Shown here: one piece after another, positions 12,701 to 24,600 of the stretch | How the letters are laid out: each line of letters begins with the position of its first letter | Numbering within the stretch: position 1 is the stretch's first letter | Source of the DNA: Odiellus spinosus | Taxonomy: Eukaryota > Arthropoda > Arachnida > Opiliones > Phalangiidae | Direction of reading: 5' to 3' | Length of the DNA: 64,000 bases | Assembly (NCBI GenBank): GCA_963920705.1 | Contig: OY987237.1 | Span: 8,214,601 to 8,278,600, forward strand | Notes under the pieces: generated by a model | Databases searched by the model: none | Told to the model about the DNA's origin: nothing | What the model saw: the letters and a program-made list of their open reading frames with translations, nothing else | Position numbers and translations under genes: made by a program

Positions 12701-13702
12701 TGAAGCAGAGAAAAAGGTTAGCAGTTCAGTTTTGGAACTGATCTGTTCTGAACTGCGCTCACAAGCAACTCTTCAATGAAAAGAAAGTTGGAATCGAATT
12801 TTCTTTTACCCCTTTATCGAAAACTACGCGTACAAAGTATTTTGGTCATGATTTTTCCCTCGTTTTCATATATATTTCTCCCAAAAATTCTCTCTATTTT
12901 TCAGCGTTTTAACAAGCAAATTCTACCTGGGAATTTATGGTAGACAACGAAAAAGAAAAAAGTTCTATAAACGGCGCAAAAAATGAAAAACCTTGTTATG
13001 AGAGAGATTGTCGATATTTGAATTTCAGATTTCTTTCCCGCCCTGAGAAAACTCGGTATAAAAAACAGCAAAGACTTTTTTTTCCATTTTTACTCCGTTT
13101 TGCCTAGCGAGCAAACGCGGATCTAAAGTCTTAAGACCCGTCGCATACCAGAAAAACTGTTTAGTCGCTAAGTCCTATATCAAAACTAGTTTTTTCAGTC
13201 ACCTCAATCGAAAATAAAATAGCTATCAGAACACGTGGATAATTTTATAACTCACAGAAGATTAACCTTAAAATAATCATTATGACATATCACGTGGGTA
13301 TACGTCATAAATCGTCTCTAGTCCATGAGATTATTGAGATTTTCTACAGCAGATTTTGTTACTTACTACTTTTGAACTGTTTGCTCTTAGAGGACGCTTA
13401 TGAACGCCAGGTTATGTTACCCATCTTTATATCTACTAAATGGAAACTTAGAACTAAAAACGGAATAGTTTTTGAATTTATTTTTGGAATTAACATGCCA
13501 AAAAACCCACTTGAGAATTTTTTCACAATTTTTAAACTCGTTTTTGCCGTTTAAATTAATTTCTCAAGTTTGATAAAATTTCTATAAATTCGGGCCAATC
13601 ATATTATTTCAGCTTTCAACAGTACTTGTAATGTCGTAACATTAAAAGAATAGGCCGGCGTTAGAACCCTAAGACCTTAGGACATTAAAAGCACTATTGA
13701 AG
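12701..13702. other. Intergenic, nothing recognised
   Basis: Open frame 13,282-13,554 was inspected and lacks family motifs, a Kozak context or splice support. Confidence 0.4.
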
Positions 13703-14046
13703 CATGGATTAATCAACCTCACAGGGATAATTCACTCTGGTAAAATGATTGTTCGAATCGCACCCTGGTGACAAAAATTGTCTACACCGGAAGCTTCTAG
13801 CTACCGATACACGGGGTGAAATATTGAAGGGGAAAAAAACTCTAAAGCAGACGATGCTCTCATGGATTACTTCCGGATTTGAATCGGTAAGTGGGAAAAT
13901 TGAGGGGCCGGATTTTAATCGGTAAGGATGAAAATTGAGGGGCCGGATAAAATGTCTGGCGGTCATGTTTGAAATAAACATCTCCAACTACTAGTATAGT
14001 AAATCGTACCAGAGTGAATTATCCCCGTGAGGTTGATTAATCCATG
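13703..14046. mobile_element. MITE with ~42-bp terminal inverted repeats
   Basis: The left end CATGGATTAATCAACCTCAC plus AGGGATAATTCACTCTGGTA recurs inverted at 14,007-14,046 with one or two changes. TTGAAG is found just outside both ends and may be the target duplication, with one extra base on the right. The interior holds two direct copies of a ~40-bp phrase containing AAAATTGAGGGGCCGGAT (13,877-13,951). The minus-strand open frame across it is a chance frame. Confidence 0.85.
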
Positions 14047-14150
14047 GTTGAAGGATGAAATAATATGATTGGTTCGAATTTATATTTAATTTTATAGAAA
14101 TGTTACCAAACATTAGAATTTAATTTAAACACCAAAAACGTGTCTAAAAA

Positions 14151-14466
14151 CAAGAATTCATTCAGGTTCCATAAGAATATGGGAGGGCCGCGATTCAATA
14201 ACCATGCTCCCAAACTTTGTAGCAAAAGTTCGTCCGCTTCGAATCGATTTTTCAAGTAAATCGCTCCTGACATTATATTATTAACCCGCGCCACTAACGA
14301 CCTTGACATAATATTTTGGGTAATAAAAATGGAGCCGACCGAAAAAAGATCTAAGCGTACAAATGTTGGGAAAATTGCGGACGAACTTTTGTTACAAAGT
14401 TTGGGAGGATGGTACCAGAGGCTAAAGCTATGCTCCCATATTCTTATGGAACCTGAATGGATTCTT
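14151..14466. mobile_element. Fold-back element with ~85-bp arms
   Basis: The left arm contains TTCAGGTTCCATAAGAATAT, then CATGCTCCCAAACTTTGTAG and CAAAAGTTCGTCCGC. The same phrases return inverted at 14,377-14,466. The arms differ by small insertions (for example GGATGGTACCAGAGGCT on the right). It follows the previous MITE by about 100 bp, so elements are clustered here. Confidence 0.8.
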
Positions 14467-14469
14467 GCA

Positions 14470-15280
14470 AAAAATTGTTTGAAAATTGTCAAATACGTTT
14501 CTTGGCATGGTGTCCCATTTTAACTCCATCAAGTTTCCCTTTCCCTCGTTAATAGTGTAAGGTGAAAGGTCATTAATCAAGGTTACATTACACTATAAGT
14601 TATCATCATGTTTTAATTGAGTTCTACCATAATTAAGTACAAATAATAATTAATTTACGAAACTCAAGAAAGTACTAGTGTGTGACGGGCCTAACTGGTA
14701 ACGAAAGGGTGGTTTTAAATTGATAAGGAGAATCTTCAAAGAATAAAAAAATCCAATTTTTTTACCACACTTTACTTATATAGCATCTCGCTCCAGTTTG
14801 AAAATATTTTAAAATGATTAGAATTTGAGGGACGAAAAATTGAGAGGTATATATGGCTTATATTACTGCGCAGCTTATATACTGATAGAACAAATATTTT
14901 TACAACACTATTTTTCTTTGTATGGCTGGTATAAAAATAAAATAATATATATACGCTTTTGGAAATTTCGTATATTTTTGGTTTACTTCGCCAAATAGAT
15001 TTTAAGAAAGGGACTAAGGGGTTACAGAAGAAATACAAAGAGAGCATGCAAGACCCCAAGAAGAATGAAAATCGAACTATGACCTCGTTACCTTTAGTTT
15101 ACCTCCCAGTTTTACACATTATTCCTGCCCTCTAAATATCATAGTTGTTCGAATTTATAACTTTTAATTCCAGGCAGATTATGATTTAATATATTTTAAA
15201 TTAAAAGCTAAAATTATTTTACTTTTTGACAATCATCTTCGAGTTTTAATTTAATATCTGTTGTTTCAGTTTACTGAAAT
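14470..15280. other. Intergenic, nothing recognised
   Basis: AT-rich. The minus open frame 14,772-15,059 has no recognisable motif. Confidence 0.35.
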
Positions 15281-15288
15281 TGTAACAC

Positions 15289-15437
15289 CTTCTGGGTCTT
15301 TGGTAACAAAGACATTTTAGATCAAAATATCTAACACTTCAGTCAATTAAAGTATAACAGATCCTTCTGGGTCTTTGATTGCAAAGACATTTTTAATATA
15401 AATAAATTATATTGAAGCTGTCACACATTTTTCACGA
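15289..15437. repeat. Two direct copies of a 74-bp unit
   Basis: CCTTCTGGGTCTTTG followed by CAAAGACATTTT occurs at 15,289 and again at 15,363, a 74-bp spacing. Intervening sequence is AT-rich and diverged. Confidence 0.6.
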
Positions 15438-15500
15438 GTTCTAACTGGATTTTGAGTAGCATTTTCGGAGAAATCGTTTAAAAACGATTCAAAACAAAGG
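15415..15500 (-). repeat. Dispersed repeat GCTGTCAC / GTGACAGC, copy 1
   Basis: GAAGCTGTCACACATTTTTC, then TAGCATTTTCGGAGAAATCG and AAAAACGATTCAAAAC. The inverse of this order is found at 48,095-48,175, and the terminal phrase GTGACAGCCTCACTTTAAA also occurs at 40,588. Probably one end of a non-coding transposable element. Confidence 0.55.
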
Positions 15501-15504
15501 GTAT

Positions 15505-16034
15505 TAGCGTCTATGATATCAGATCGTATAACTATGCATTTCAGGCAAATTGTGCCTAAGTAGCTAAACCTAAGAGCTGCCTTAGATGCACTTTAATACC
15601 AAATTCATATACAGGTTAAAGGGAAATAAGTTTAGTAATGTTTCTCCCTTTACTGTAAATTTTGCTTCAAATAAGGAGGAAGAACTAGGGCTATATTTAG
15701 AAAGCGAATTCTATTCCAAATCGACGGGCCAGTAAGGATTAAATCGATGTAAACACTGTAAAACCAAAATAGCGCGAAATTTAAAGGTGAGCACCCACGG
15801 AATTCGACTAATACCATAAGCCTATTAATTCTTCACCCGTAAGTTTGAGTTCCCCAAACTCCACTCTACACTAGAGTGAGATATAAATTTGAAAAACCTA
15901 GTTAATTCTCCCTACCCCACCTCATTCCTCTTGACAGCAAACAGGTAGTACCAGCATGCATTGGGAGAGTTTCAAGCTACCATCACTAGATGGATTTGAG
16001 TAGCAAGATTAGCTTTGTCGTACATTACCTCCCT
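15505..16034. other. Intergenic, nothing recognised
   Basis: No feature could be supported in this stretch. Confidence 0.35.
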
Positions 16035-16385
16035 CCTTAACAATCCCTTATCGACTCGATAATTACAAACAAATATTAGAACTAGAAATTAATTTAAATA
16101 TAGGCTTAGCTGGATTCATAGAGATCCAAAATTTCTTCGAATTGATGGGTCAGCGACCAATAAGCGAAGGTTCGACGTTAAGGCGAGATCTCCAATACCA
16201 TTCGATTGGTCGCTGACCCATCAATCCGAAGAAATCCAGGATCTCGACGAATTAATCTAAGCCTATTTTTCTTGGTATGTTTTAAATTGAAATTTAGTTT
16301 AATATTTAACTAACTGGTGGATTAGGCCAATTTAATCGATAAGAAATCGATAAAAAAAATGTTAGGATACATTCTCCCTTTAAAG
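16035..16385 (+). mobile_element. GGGAGAATG-family MITE, copy A
   Basis: Two long arms face each other: TAGGCTTAGCTGGATTCATA, then TTTCTTCG and ATTGATGGGTCAGCGACCAA (to 16,161) are mirrored at 16,205-16,268, with 21 bp perfect at the inner ends. The right terminus ATTCTCCCTTTAAAG (16,371-16,385) is intact; the left terminus has decayed. The interior is nearly identical to that of copy B at 34,842. Confidence 0.85.
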
Positions 16386-16487
16386 AATCGACAATTTGTC
16401 ATGTTTGACAATAATAAATATCAAACGCGAGGGCCGCGGCGGACAAGAGCATATATAATAAAGCAAAAAAGTTGGCGTAACTAAAAA

Positions 16488-17106
16488 CGTTATTTGTTAG
16501 CATTTTTTAAAGTCTGTCATTTTTGACGCGTAATAACTAGTTATTCAGACTCTTCGAACATCGACTGCTTAATGGGTTTTAGTACTCCTAGATGTAAAGG
16601 AGGATTACAGTGAGCTCTGCTCTTTTCGATCGGAGAATCGATTAGAGTGCACTTAATTCGTACATTTAGATACTTGTATTCTTATATAACGATATATATG
16701 TGTAAGTTAATAATCGCGAATTCCTAATAAATGCAACTAGTAATTGAAGATTCGAGTAAAAAGAAAGGTTTTCTCTCAATTTCGAGCCTTTCAAGTAAAT
16801 TTCCTTCTTAATGTTTAAGCGAAAAAGAAAATGGAAAACGCTCTATTTCTCCATTACCGAATATTCGAGAGATAATTTTAAATTTCTCGAAATTACAGAA
16901 AAAATATCAAAATATTTGGCTACCATCGAATTAGACAAGAGGGGTTGAATGTATCCGTTCAATCTGTTACACTCATTACGCTATTACGTAACTAGTTATT
17001 TATTTGATAATTTTATTAAAGGAAGGAACTCATTGAGTGAAATTCTAGAATACTCAACGTTAATAACTATCTATGACGGACTTTAAAAATGATAAAAAAA
17101 TACGTT
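16488..17106. mobile_element. MITE of ~620 bp with imperfect inverted ends
   Basis: The left end (AAAACGTTATTTGTTAGCAT, TTTTTTAAAGTCTGTCA, TAATAACTAGTTATTCAG) is mirrored near 17,045-17,106 (ATAACTATCTATGACGGACT, then TTTAAAAATGATAAAAAAAT and ACGTTTTT). A fragment of the same family lies at 1150-1245. No coding sequence inside. Confidence 0.65.
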
Positions 17107-18792
17107 TTTTTATATTAATTTGCTATGTGACATATGATAATAATAATAATTAATATACTTCAATATTAGGATAATAATAATAATTTCCGGAATTCATATT
17201 AAAAGGATTTCCCCTTTCAACGCCCCTTTAGTGCGAAGAACATTAAGTCTAGGATTGTAACATCAGGGAAAGAAGAAAAAGTGAAATGGATTAAAGGGAT
17301 ACCGAAACTAGAAGCGTTATTATACGCATAATATATTATTAAAACTCAACTAGGGTTTCTCTTTAATTTGCAGTTAATTAACAAAGTTGCGAAGTGAGCA
17401 ACTGCTGAACCTAATTTTATTTACAAACTGCTAAAAATATCAGAAAATCTACATGATTTCGTACACTTCGTCCGAAATCCAAAATCTCTGAACGTTCTTT
17501 ATGAGAAATTAACATAAAAATTCCCAAAATCTGTTGAAAACCCTAAAATCTGGTACAAAATAATGATAATGAGTGGCCGATCCCTCGAGAAAAAAATCTA
17601 GTTTCAATTTTGTTCCCCGAAACCGATAAAATATTTTAAATTGAATAATACACACATTTCAAGGTGTTTGAAACAAACATATTTTTTCTTCATTACCCCT
17701 TTAAAAGCCTGGATATATTTATTTTATAACGGTTCGTTTTCCCAAAGAACAGCTACGCCTAATAGCTTCGCAAATTATCTATTTAGGACTTTAATGGAAA
17801 ACAACTTAATTTAACAATACGTTTGTGTTGTTAGCCTAAAGAAAATTATTCCTAAACTAAAACATTCAACGTTGATATGTTCAATTAAACTCTGAAAATA
17901 TGTTATTTTTAATCGATTTAAACTGTTAAAAACATTGTCAAAACTTAACACAAAGGTTTCGTGATAATTTGGCTCAAATAAATATAAAATTTTATTTCAA
18001 GAGGACTCAATTGATGAAGGTAAAGAGAGATTGTCTTTGAAATGATATTTATTGAACCGAGACAGACGTTTGTTAGATATAATAGGGGCTTTAGAGTTAA
18101 ATTCGAATATTCTCGAGAATGTTTCCAGTCTAAAATTTCTTCGAAAGAGTTCGCGACAATTGATAATTAAATGTAAATTGCCGCGAAACCTTTGTTGCGA
18201 GTTTTGATACTCTTATTTTAACAGTCCAAATCAATTAAAAATAACTTATCAGTCTAGTATCCTTGCCAGAACGCGCCTAAACAGATCTAAATGATGTAAT
18301 ACTAATTTTAGTACATTTCACTTAACATCCCAGTTAATTCAAGAAGATACCATTAATTATTATTAATAATTATTAACCCACTAATCCCGTCCTTCGGTGG
18401 CATCAAAAAGTACGCCGACAAACCATTGTAATAATAATTAAAACCAAAAATTGGGTTAAAAATATCAAACCAGCTTAACAAGGGGGTAGTTATAAAGCTC
18501 CCATTTATTTTAGTTTACCAGCATTAAACAAATTATCCTCGCTTGTTTTGGGATAAAATAATTAAAAAACTTCGGGTCATAACTTCACCCAATACTCAGC
18601 TGTTAATTGTTTAAGCCCATAAATGTATGTACATAAATAACATAATATTTAGGGTGTGTTTCTAATTTTGGCAAGATTATAATAAAGGTAATCACATCTG
18701 TAAAATTTAATTGTATACTTCTATTAAAATTAATTGTTTGGAATTATTTGAAAATCGTTTTTGGTCAAAGGTATTAAGTTACGTCATGGTAA
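17107..18792. other. AT-rich intergenic DNA
   Basis: Very AT-rich with a few AAT/TAAT runs (17,130-17,190). No gene or repeat recognised. Confidence 0.4.
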
Positions 18793-18794
18793 TA

Positions 18795-19162
18795 CAGGGT
18801 ATCCACAGTTTTTCCCAGATCTTTTCCAACGATTTTCCCTGACCGTTTCAGCTAATACTACCCAATTTTTAACCTTTAATTTTTTATATAATTGCGTTCG
18901 CCAAACTTTTTGCACGCGTATCTTTGTTCTAATCTGTACAATTAGCTGCATATAATGATTGTAATTTCCTGGATTCTTGAAAGATCTTTAATTTCCCCGA
19001 CTTTTTAAAATATCTTAAAATTCCCTGACTTTTCCCTTACTTTTTTGATTCATTTTCAAATTCCCTGACTTTTTAAAATATCTTAAAATTCCCTGACTTT
19101 TCCCTTACTTTTTTGATTCATTTTCAAATTCCCTGACTTTTCCCTGACCTGTGGCAACCCTG
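18795..19162. mobile_element. MITE with CAGGGT ends and TA target duplication
   Basis: The ends read CAGGGTATCCACAG and CTGTGGCAACCCTG. Each is flanked by TA (18,793-18,794 and 19,163-19,164), the duplication made by Tc1/mariner-type transposases, so this is probably a non-autonomous member of that superfamily. The right half holds two near-identical direct copies of a ~66-bp unit containing ATCTTAAAATTCCCTGACTT (19,005-19,140). No transposase is present. Confidence 0.88.
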
Positions 19163-19164
19163 TA

Positions 19165-19869
19165 ATAACGCGTTGTTACAAGTTCTTTTACAAAACTCCC
19201 TAAAGAAACGATATCTAAATGACCTTGAACTAATTAAGCCAAGGTTACTCCTGAATAATCTAAAGTTTAATTTGATTCATGTCCAATCTGAACTGGCCGA
19301 TTATATTAAGTTAAATGCGCATTTATTTAAATTCAAAAGTAAAAATTTACTAAAGAAAATTATCAGTTCTTCGAGAATATACTGCAGTTTTCATTTAAAA
19401 TCATATTCATTATGCAAATACGTCAACTTCCCCATAACAACAGTTATAAAGAAACTTAAACCTTATCAGTCACATAACAAAAATACTACACGAAGAGATA
19501 CACTTATGGAAATTGAACAAATATCAAGATTTCCATTATCAATTTTCACCAATAACAAATTAAAACGTTGACGTTCACTTACAACAAACTAGCCCCCAAC
19601 ATCTCCACATCAATTCATGTTAACTTACGAAACTTGAAAATAACGACAAGATTTCAAGTAATACTTTAAATTCCCTCCAAAAAGAAAAATTTTCCGTTAA
19701 CGTTCATCAAAATAGCTTACACCATCTCCTCAATAATATCACGTAAAAAACTATCACTAAATAATTCTCCAACAATAAATATTAACTAAAATCTGATACC
19801 AGTCGAACAAAATTAATATTCAACTATTCGGCAACAATGAAATATAATATAAAAGGTAACTAGACTCAC
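19165..19869. other. First-intron side of the 19,870 exon; otherwise nothing recognised
   Basis: If the exon at 19,870-19,957 is real, this sequence belongs to its first intron. The plus-strand open frame 19,173-19,571 is AT-biased, lysine- and asparagine-rich and lacks any motif; it is most likely chance. Confidence 0.4.
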
Positions 19870-19957
19870 CAGGTTCGGTTTCTTGCGCTTTTACCAACGT
19901 TGTGATGAGAAGAACCGCTAGAAGAGACACGGTCCATCCGTAAGGGGACCACGACAT
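19870..19957 (-). CDS. First coding exon of an unidentified secreted or membrane protein (signal peptide)
   Basis: The ATG at 19,957-19,955 (context GAGATGTCG, purine at -3) opens a 29-codon frame starting MSWSPYGW. A hydrophobic core follows (LLAVLLITTLV), then KAQ with a likely signal-peptidase site and ETEP. The exon ends at 19,870 in a strong donor (CCTG|GTGAGT), leaving phase 1, which is common after signal peptides of modular extracellular proteins. Upstream lie a GAGA tract and an initiator (see next entries). No exon that continues it was recognised between here and the left edge, so the first intron is either longer than 19 kb or followed by small exons I cannot identify. The family is unknown. 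Confidence 0.72.
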
Positions 19958-20057
19958 CTCGGATTTCCCAAAAAGGAAAGGCTTTTTCATCTGCGAATTT
20001 CAGAGAGTCCAACAGAAAAGTTCCCGAAGGAAGAGCGCGCTTACAAAGCACACGTGG

Positions 20058-20215
20058 AGGCCGGTCACTCTGGACCGACTGAATCGCTGAACTGCACGCT
20101 GATTCTCCTCTCCCGCGGCGAAGAGGACTTCATAAACTGGCACCCTCTTCCTCCTCCCGTTCTCCCATCGAAGATCTTTTTGGGGAAAGAGAGAGAGAGA
20201 GAGTCAGAGAACTCT
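20058..20215 (-). promoter_or_regulatory. Candidate core promoter of the 19,870 gene: GAGA tract and TCAGT initiator
   Basis: On the minus strand GATTCAGTCGG puts a TCAGT initiator at 20,082-20,078, about 120 bp upstream of the ATG. A 16-17-bp AG repeat (20,187-20,203; CT on the minus strand) lies about 110 bp further upstream, in the place where GAGA-factor sites are usual in insect promoters. The block is GC-rich, unlike the neighbouring DNA, and includes CACGTG (20,051-20,056). No TATA box was seen. Confidence 0.5.
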
Positions 20216-20289
20216 GTAGAGGGGTGGGGCAATCGCCCCATTAGAATCCCTCTAGCTATCCTAAAACACCGAATTTATCGAGTGTAGCG

Positions 20290-21272
20290 ACATCAAGCGG
20301 AATAAGAGAGAACTACCAAAGACCAAATTTGGTCGTAAATTTTTTTAACGCGCGACAAAAAAGGGGTATACGGGATTACATTTACTACAATACGAATCAC
20401 TTTTCGTTTTCATCGAGTACCAAGATAAGCTCGCTTTTATCCCTACTCTTTCGCTATTTAAAGATATAAGATTGGAGCCTACAGGTTTGTACAAGGTGAA
20501 AGGTCAAAACTGATTCTCTAATATTGAGGTGTTCTTTTATACTTTAACAACTCGTAAAATTGGTTAACTAAACTGCGTATTTGGCAAAAAGAGATTTGAG
20601 TCCCGGGGTTGTTGTCAAATTAGTTTTACTTTGGTATATTAAAATCGCGCTGAAAAGGCTCATAAATCTAGGCTTAGTTCGTAGTAGCCCTAAACTAATT
20701 GCTCGTCCCTTAACTAATTTCAAAACGTTTGCAAACGTAATAATAATTTCTAGCCTCGATTGGTATTAAACTGTTAAAAAAATATTCATTTGTAAGGCCG
20801 AAATAAAACCATTTTATCTATTTGCAAACCCTAAAATCAAAACATCAATTCGTTAGCCCTAAACTAAAACCACACATTTATTCGTTAACCCTAAAACAAA
20901 AACCTAGCCGTATATTTACTTCTGATAACATTTGTTCTCTAAGCCTACTCAAAAAACAAAATATCTATTCGATAATTATAAATTTAATTCATCTGAATTT
21001 GTTAATCGTAAACCAAAAGCATTTTAACATATTCTTAACTCCCTAATAATTAAATAACTAAAACACTTCTCGGCAAAAAGTAATAATGTAATTTATTAAT
21101 ACAATTAGCTAAGACTAATTCATAATTTATTTTCAACTAGCTAAGCCTAATTCATAATTTGCTAAACCTTTATAGTTCAATTACCATTTATTCTCTAATG
21201 AGGCCCTCGATTTCCGAACAAAAAAGGAATCAAAAACATTCAACTCACGTTGTTACGAAGAATATGATTTAA
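20290..21272. other. Intergenic, nothing recognised
   Basis: Open frames 20,581-20,769 and 20,822-21,046 are chance. A loosely repeated phrase of the type AACCCTAAA(A)C...AAAACC (20,825-20,910) was noted but is too degenerate to call an array. Confidence 0.35.
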
Positions 21273-21656
21273 AAGAATTGGTAAAATTGCAGTATGAGGA
21301 ATTAATTTTAGAGACAAACCAACTACTCCATTCGATAGAGCGTTAAATTCGCGCCTGAAATAACCGCCGCTTTTTAAAATATCAATAGTTTTCTTACCGT
21401 TTTCTTTTCGCGCAATTTTCTAGCTCTTCCTCTTCAAGAGCAACGCCGCCAACGCGCAGGCGCCTTGTGAACTTTTTTTATGGGCGCGAGGGTTCGGCTA
21501 GTTTTAACCGCGTATTTGAATTTATTTTGCCCGAGCGGCGGGGAGGGGGATATTTTGGTCCTAAATTTAATGCTCTATCAAATGGTACATTAGGTATCGC
21601 TGGAAAATAATCTTTCCCCTTATTTGCTCATACTGCAATCCTACCAAAGAATTCAA
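21273..21656. mobile_element. Fold-back element with CpG-rich loop
   Basis: GAATTGGTAAAATTGCAGTA with CTCCATTCGATAGAGCGTTA on the left is mirrored at 21,555-21,656 (TTTAATGCTCTATCAAATGG, CTCATACTGCAATCCTACCA). The arms are about 85-100 bp and diverged. The interior (21,355-21,545) is strikingly CpG-rich (GCCGCCAACGCGCAGGCGCC, CCCGAGCGGCGGGG) compared with the AT-rich surroundings. Confidence 0.65.
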
Positions 21657-24600
21657 AATATTGAAGTTTAACAATCAACCAGTAGTCCTCCATATTTTTG
21701 CGGGGGGGATGGAAATGTACAATAGCGTAATAATAGGCAAACTAATTATGAAGGGGAGATAGTCATAGTTCGTTTGATGAAAGAAAATACACTGGTCTAA
21801 TTATGATCTAATGGTGGCACAAGAAAATTGAGACTATATTAGAAATGAGAACTCAACATACCTTTATGAATAGAATGTGATGATTCAAGGATACAAAATG
21901 ACCATCCTACGGCTTCGCAAACTCTCCCTGTGACGTATCACGAAGGGGGAAGGGCGGGAGATACTCAACATCAAGGCAGCCCGCAATTTCTCACCAAGCA
22001 CGGCCTTTTAGAAGTTTCACTGTTCCAGAATGTTTAGATATATTTTGTTCGTAACTAGCAATAAAGTCTATTATAAATGGCACGAAATCCATTCACATTT
22101 TGTTTTCCGTTGACTCTTATTGTAGACAATGAAAAGTTCTGGAAACCTTCTACATCAGCGATTGACGTCCGTTACACTGAATCATCGATAGATTACTGAG
22201 CGGGACAGCGAGCAGCGGCGCGTTCTACTTCTACGGTTCTCCTCCGGAAGGTTTGCTGGATCGGGCCAAAAAGCCAAGTTTTTTTTTAAGACGTTTCATT
22301 GGTTGCCGATTGTTACGTCACCGTGAGACTCGAAAACAGACGACGGTTCCTGGCCTTAGGCGGGAATGGAGTTCCCTTGTTTTGTTTTAATTAAACTGGT
22401 AAGATTTTTAATGTTTTGTAAATAAATAAAATTATTTTTACCCACTTTAATGTTTCTGAGGAAATAAATGCATCTGAAGAAATTAATAATTAGGTTTTCC
22501 CAAGCTGTATTTATGTAAATAAAAGTTAAAAACCAATCATGATTATGGAGGCCCTATATTGCAAGGCTAAGAATTGTGTGGAATTACTTTTGTTCTACAC
22601 TTGGATTGAATTTTAGAAACTGGCCACACACTCAAATATTGGTCCTAGATTTATCTTTATTACATTGAATGGAGAAACTGATCTGCAATCAGATCTCGAT
22701 GCATATTTTACACTTACGGCGATAGACTTGAAGGCTAAGCCGAAAGAGAGCGAGCACTTCGGGGACCGCAAAAACGAAATTACTTCCTGGAAAACAAGAA
22801 AAAGTTAGCGGATAGGTGGGAATTTTTGTGTGTTGCGGTAGCGCGTGCTTGGCTCGGTAAGTCGAACGAGGTCTACAAAGATCAACCTAATTCGGGTTGA
22901 TGGTCAGAGACACCGGAGAGAGGGTCCCAATTCCCAAACACGGAATAGTTTCGGGGGCTAAAAGAGCGCTCCCTTTCTCTCTTTCACTGGCGAATTGATT
23001 AGAAAAACGTCCACTCCAATCGTGTTTTCGTCCCTTTTTCGGGACCATGCGTCTCCTAAATCCCATAAGCGCCTTTCCACGAGCTATTTTAAAGGGTAAG
23101 TCTCGGGTATTTCGACTGAGAGATTACAATAGAATTACGCGCACACCTCGCTCCACTTTTGGAAAATGTTAGGAGATAGTTTTAGTGAGGGTAAAGGATA
23201 AATTAAGATATAATGTAATTATAAATCCCTACCCCCTCTTGATAAGAATCGTGGCGTGTGTGTCTCGGCGCGGTATTCGAATGTATTTAGAGACAATTTC
23301 TTAAAAGGGGTCTTAACTTAAACGCGCGAAACTTTAGGACATCATATCGGTTACTAGAGGCACTGATGTCACAGTTAATAAGACTATGGTACAATGAATT
23401 GAATTTAGAGTTAAATTTTGGGGGTTCCCTTAGAATTGAGCTTCGTAAGAGTAATTTTCTCATTTTGGGGCTAAAATCTGAAATTATTACATGAAACTAA
23501 AAACTATATATTTCAAAAGACTTATCCTTTAAAGATATAATACATGATTATGTAAAACCATAATATAAAACGAAGCTTCATTTTCATAGATCCCGGAAAG
23601 CTATCGTTTCTTGCAGTCTAATTAGTACCTTTTTTCACAATTAACTATGGTAATTCTTGTTCTTTTTAAGGGTGCAACGAACCTTATGAAAACAAAGCAG
23701 AGGGGGGCTTTTAGCGTAATTAAGTGGAATTTTTTGAAAGAAAAATGTGACCGAACCGCCGCGCAACTGCTTAGTATACCCAGAGGTATACCTAGTTTTC
23801 CTCAAGGTTGTCCAAAATTGGAGGTGGGGTGATATAATTTAGAGGTTTAGGCACGTATATGCAAACCTGTAGATTATTATTACGGACGCCGTTTGCATGA
23901 CCCAATTTGCGCGGGACTGCCTAGGTTTATCCTCAGTAATTACTAGGGTAATTAACGGAGTTCGCATATATATATGGCTGGTGACCATTGAGCGCGAAAT
24001 TGGAAGAAAAGGCCTACCTAGTACCTGGTTCAACGAGTCAGTTGTTTTCAGAGAAGGGGCGCCTTGAGAGTTCGATCGGTGACCTAAATAAATTATATTC
24101 CGCGTGAAATTTTAATCTGGTAATAATGGTTTAAGTATCAATTTCGTCCAATTCGTTCACGTAATTATTGAAATTGTTATCAATAAAACCAAAAGATTCT
24201 TCGTTGAACATTTTCACTTCGAAAAATTTGAATAATCATCGCTTGTTCATAAAAATTGGGATTAGTTATAACTAACGTTGGGTCCTACATTCGTAATTAC
24301 CCGACTTTAATTAAGACCGGACCGTACCTTAACGGCACGACTTGTCAAAAACACAATTCTATTTTCCTAGAAAAACCGCCGACTCCTAACTATTCGAGAT
24401 ACAGCTCGCAAACTAACGAAACTTGACGCGGATTAATACAAAGCGTTAAATGACGTTGTAATAAAAAGTAGCTTTAACTTTCAACCAACAGTTAGGGCTT
24501 ATTTTATAAAAGAGGCACAATTGAACCAAGCGCTTGTATGAACGCTTTATAACCATAGTCAAGTCCTACGTTGAAAACAATTGTAAATTGAGATGTCTAC

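Noticed and set aside
13745-13770. GTTCGAATC phrase as a tRNA B box
   Set aside because: No matching A box or cloverleaf; it lies inside a MITE. No tRNA could be folded by eye anywhere in the window.
13709-13987. Minus-strand frame of 92 codons
   Set aside because: Lies wholly inside an inverted-repeat MITE; arms and internal duplications explain it.
19173-19571. 132-codon plus-strand frame
   Set aside because: AT-biased composition, no motif, no promoter, and it starts inside the edge of a MITE.
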